Source: CAZGTQ01 sp964528575
GTDB taxonomy: Bacteria > Planctomycetota > UBA1135 > GCA-002686595
Direction: 5' to 3'
NCBI GenBank assembly: GCA_964528575.1
Contig: CAZGTQ010000282.1
Location: 1-7,984, forward strand
Length of the DNA: 7,984 nt
Positions 6,650 to 7,984 of this stretch are shown piece by piece. Each line of letters opens with the position of its first letter. Position 1 is the stretch's first letter. The translations under genes and the position numbers were made by a program. The notes beneath the pieces were generated by a model, which worked only from the letters and a program-made list of their open reading frames with translations, did not search any database and was not told the DNA's origin.

Positions 6650-7260
6650 CGCTCGATTTCGAGCAACTCCGCCAGGCGCGAGAGCGCGCGAAACAGGAGC
6701 TGCCGCGTGGCTTGCTCACTGCGCCCCAGCTTCTCGGCGATCTCCGCGTGCGAGAGACGCACGATTCGGGAGAGCGTGATCACCTCGCGGTGCTCTTCCG
6801 AGAGCTGGTCGAAGGTCGCTTCGATGCGCTGGACCTCCTCGCGGGAGACGAGCTCGCGGCTGGGGGTGCAGAGGGTGCCGTAGACGTCGAGCAGCTCCCG
6901 ATCGGCGTGCGAATCGTCCGCATCGGCGTCCGACGGTCGCACTTCCCGCGCGGCCTCGCGCTTGGCGGCGCGCCAGTACTCGGCCTTGTTCGAGAGCTTC
7001 CGCAACGCCGTGAGGAACAGCCAGTGCTTGAACGCATTCTCGCCCGGGTGCCGAAAGCGGTCCCTGTGCTGCAGGATCTCGCGGCACACCGACTGCACGA
7101 CGTCCGACGAGCTCTCCTTGCGGCGGATCTCCCATCCGGTGCGCAGTCGCACGAAGGCGCGCAGCTCCGGCAAGTGCAGGTCGAGGAGAGCCTCGAGGGC
7201 GGCGTCGTCGCCCGCCGCGAGGCGCTCGTAGAGTCGACGCGAGTCGGAGGGCGAGCCCAT
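6646..7260 (-). CDS. ECF-type RNA polymerase sigma factor
   Basis: This encodes 204 residues from the ATG at 7260. An in-frame TGA at 7272-7270 with no other start codon between fixes this start. Sigma region 2 covers about residues 8-100: 'AAGDDAALEALLDLHLPELRAFVRLR', then 'SSSDVVQSVCREIL' and 'FKHWLFLTALRKLSNKAEYWRAAKRE', which recognises the -10 element and contacts core polymerase. An acidic linker (about 105-135, DADADDSHAD) follows. Region 4 covers about 140-200, with FDQLSEEHREVITLSRI and the helix-turn-helix LSHAEIAEKLGRSEQATRQLLFRAL that reads the -35 element. Regions 1 and 3 are absent, as in the ECF class. The 'SSSDVVQSVCREIL' and 'HWL..ALRK' patterns are typical of planctomycete ECF factors whose genes often lie near Ser/Thr kinases. 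No anti-sigma gene is adjacent, so control by phosphorylation or transcription is plausible but inferred. Confidence 0.93.
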   Translation of the reverse strand: MGSPSDSRRLYERLAAGDDAALEALLDLHLPELRAFVRLRTGWEIRRKESSSDVVQSVCREILQHRDRFRHPGENAFKHWLFLTALRKLSNKAEYWRAAKREAAREVRPSDADADDSHADRELLDVYGTLCTPSRELVSREEVQRIEATFDQLSEEHREVITLSRIVRLSHAEIAEKLGRSEQATRQLLFRALSRLAELLEIER

Positions 7261-7271
7261 GGGCGGGAGTC

Positions 7272-7277
7272 AGTATA
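7272..7277 (-). promoter_or_regulatory. Candidate -10 box of the sigma-factor gene
   Basis: On the - strand TATACT (five of six matches to TATAAT) lies 11 nt before the ATG at 7260, in otherwise very GC-rich DNA. No matching -35 box sits at 16-18 bp (GGCGTC is at that place), and no Shine-Dalgarno sequence precedes the ATG. If the box is real, the mRNA leader would be only a few nucleotides long, close to leaderless. Confidence 0.4.
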
Positions 7278-7336
7278 GGGGGTCGCCCCGGGTCGACGCC
7301 GAGTGTCACAGTTCGGGCCATCCGATCCACCCGTAG

Positions 7337-7483
7337 CTCGGCCACCCGACAACGCGACGTACCCGCTTCAGGTCCTCCTGCTCGCAGATCATGGGCGTCG
7401 ACTTCTTTACGACCGAGGTCTGGACGCGCCACGCGCTCGTCACGTTCTACGTGCTCATCGGCGTCGAGATCGGCTCTCGCCGC
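7337..7483 (+). pseudogene. Relic of an rve/DDE integrase-type transposase
   Basis: Between the sigma-factor start and the next gene, one + frame contains 'QIMGVDFFTTEVWT' (7385-7426) and then 'LVTFYVLIGVEIGSRR' up to 7483. This closely resembles the first part of the integrase catalytic core in transposases of IS481/IS3 type, where 'xxDFFTxEVWT..GLVTYYVLFxIxLxTRRV' surrounds the first catalytic Asp (here Asp, GAC at 7400-7402). An in-frame TAG at 7334-7336 precedes it. The similarity is convincing only from about 7355, and upstream of the Asp it looks shortened. After 7483 the expected continuation (VHxAGxTxxP, QxARNLTD, second Asp and Glu) is missing; the frame instead runs antisense to the next gene. 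It is therefore a fragment of roughly 45 codons and cannot be active. No terminal inverted repeats or target duplication were found. Confidence 0.6.
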
Positions 7484-7486
7484 GCG

Positions 7487-7984
7487 CTACGGCAGCTCCA
7501 CGGTCGCCGTGCCGTGCGCGGGCACGACGAACTCACCGCTCTTGGAAACGGAGTCGAAGGTCATCTCCCAGCGATAGCTGCCGCGCGGCAGTCCCTCGAG
7601 GGCGACGCGTCCGTCCGGACCCGCGGCCAAGGAGCCCGTGCTCGAGCGGATGCGGCCGTCGGCGAGCCATCCGACGACGTCGTCGCCGTACTCGACCGAG
7701 AGGAGCTCGAGCGACGTCACTTCCTCCGGCCGCTCGAACTGGAGCAGCGCGTTCCCCACCCGCCGCATCTGGATCGGGCTCGCCGGGCCGCCCCGCGTGG
7801 CTTGCACGGAAGCGGCGAGAGGCCAGAAGCCGGGGGCATCGACCCGAACCTCGTAGCTCTGGTCGGAGAGGTTGTGCCAGCTCGCCAGGCCTTCGGCGTC
7901 GGGCTGCCCCGGAGCGATCGAGAAGCCGAGCGAGGGCTCGTAGAGATCGGCGGTGAATCCCGAGAGAGGCTCCGAGCCGTCGCG
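7487..7984 (-). CDS. C-terminal part of a protein with carboxypeptidase-regulatory-like repeats (5' end outside window)
   Basis: The - frame is open from the window end down to a TAG (complement of 7487-7489), giving 165 visible residues; the start lies beyond base 7984. Two beta-sandwich units can be seen. The first, about residues 5-58, has 'SGFTADLYEP', then 'DAEGLASWHNLSDQSYEVRVDAPGFWP', matching the 'xDxxGxxxxxxLxxxxYxVxVxAxGF' pattern of carboxypeptidase-regulatory or CnaB-like domains. The second, about 78-165, has 'PDGRVALEGLPRGSYRWEMTF' and ends 'SGEFVVPAHGTATVELP'. Such domains usually occur in tandem in large exported or cell-surface proteins of planctomycetes and related bacteria, where they are structural. 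No signal or enzyme domain is visible in this part. The stop codon lies 3 bp from the end of the recognisable integrase relic, so the relic borders the gene without interrupting it. Confidence 0.8.
   Translation of the reverse strand, partial: RDGSEPLSGFTADLYEPSLGFSIAPGQPDAEGLASWHNLSDQSYEVRVDAPGFWPLAASVQATRGGPASPIQMRRVGNALLQFERPEEVTSLELLSVEYGDDVVGWLADGRIRSSTGSLAAGPDGRVALEGLPRGSYRWEMTFDSVSKSGEFVVPAHGTATVELP

Noticed and set aside
5968..7278. A 436-codon + strand frame covering part of the propeller and the antisense of the sigma factor
   Set aside because: It overlaps two well-supported genes and shows only shadow composition.
7304..7309. GTGACA on the - strand as a -35 box for the sigma-factor gene
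   Set aside because: The spacing to TATACT is 26 bp, too long for a sigma-70-type promoter.
7484..7984. Continuation of the integrase-relic frame on the + strand, open to the window end
   Set aside because: Past 7483 the translation has no integrase motifs and is exactly antisense to the regulatory-domain gene, whose - strand frame gives a sensible protein.
1..7984. CRISPR arrays, tRNA or rRNA genes, defence or toxin-antitoxin systems
   Set aside because: I looked for repeat-spacer patterns, tRNA-like cloverleaf and CCA ends, and known defence motifs in both strands and saw none.

Overview
This is a GC-rich, gene-dense bacterial window. It most likely comes from a member of the Planctomycetota. 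I infer this from three things: a very large membrane Ser/Thr kinase with a C-terminal TPR region, a nearby ECF sigma factor with planctomycete-style region 2 motifs, and secreted proteins whose domain endings I associate with that phylum. The lineage is a judgement from remembered family patterns, not from a search.

Layout: (1) Positions 1-1864, + strand, hold a probable two-gene operon of exported proteins. The first is the 3' end of a large surface or tail-fibre-like protein, open at the window edge. Twenty bases later comes a signal-peptide protein with an IPT/TIG-like fold. (2) Positions 1927-5382, - strand, hold a 1151-residue Ser/Thr kinase: N-terminal helical module, kinase domain, one membrane helix and a long TPR region. 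A perfect 12-bp hairpin separates it from the convergent TIG gene. (3) Positions 5543-6634, + strand, hold a secreted beta-propeller-like protein that ends in a short stub resembling the start of a beta-helix. It diverges from the kinase across a 160-bp intergenic region rich in symmetric motifs. (4) Positions 6646-7260, - strand, hold an ECF sigma factor whose 3' end nearly touches the propeller gene. (5) Positions 7261-7486 contain no intact gene, but carry a short relic of an integrase-type (rve/DDE) transposase. (6) Positions 7487-7984, - strand, hold the C-terminal part of a protein with carboxypeptidase-regulatory-like beta-sandwich repeats, open at the window edge.

The regulatory core is the kinase and the sigma factor, on the same strand with the oppositely oriented propeller gene between them. 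Ser/Thr kinases next to ECF sigma factors are a known planctomycete arrangement. It is therefore plausible, but unproven, that the kinase senses something at the membrane and affects the sigma factor, and that the propeller gene belongs to the output. The other genes look like cell-surface or secreted proteins of unknown function. I see no CRISPR array, tRNA, rRNA or defence system. The strongest unusual items are the integrase relic, the HLD (not HRD) catalytic loop of the kinase, the beta-helix-like stub on the propeller protein, and the structured kinase/propeller intergenic region.
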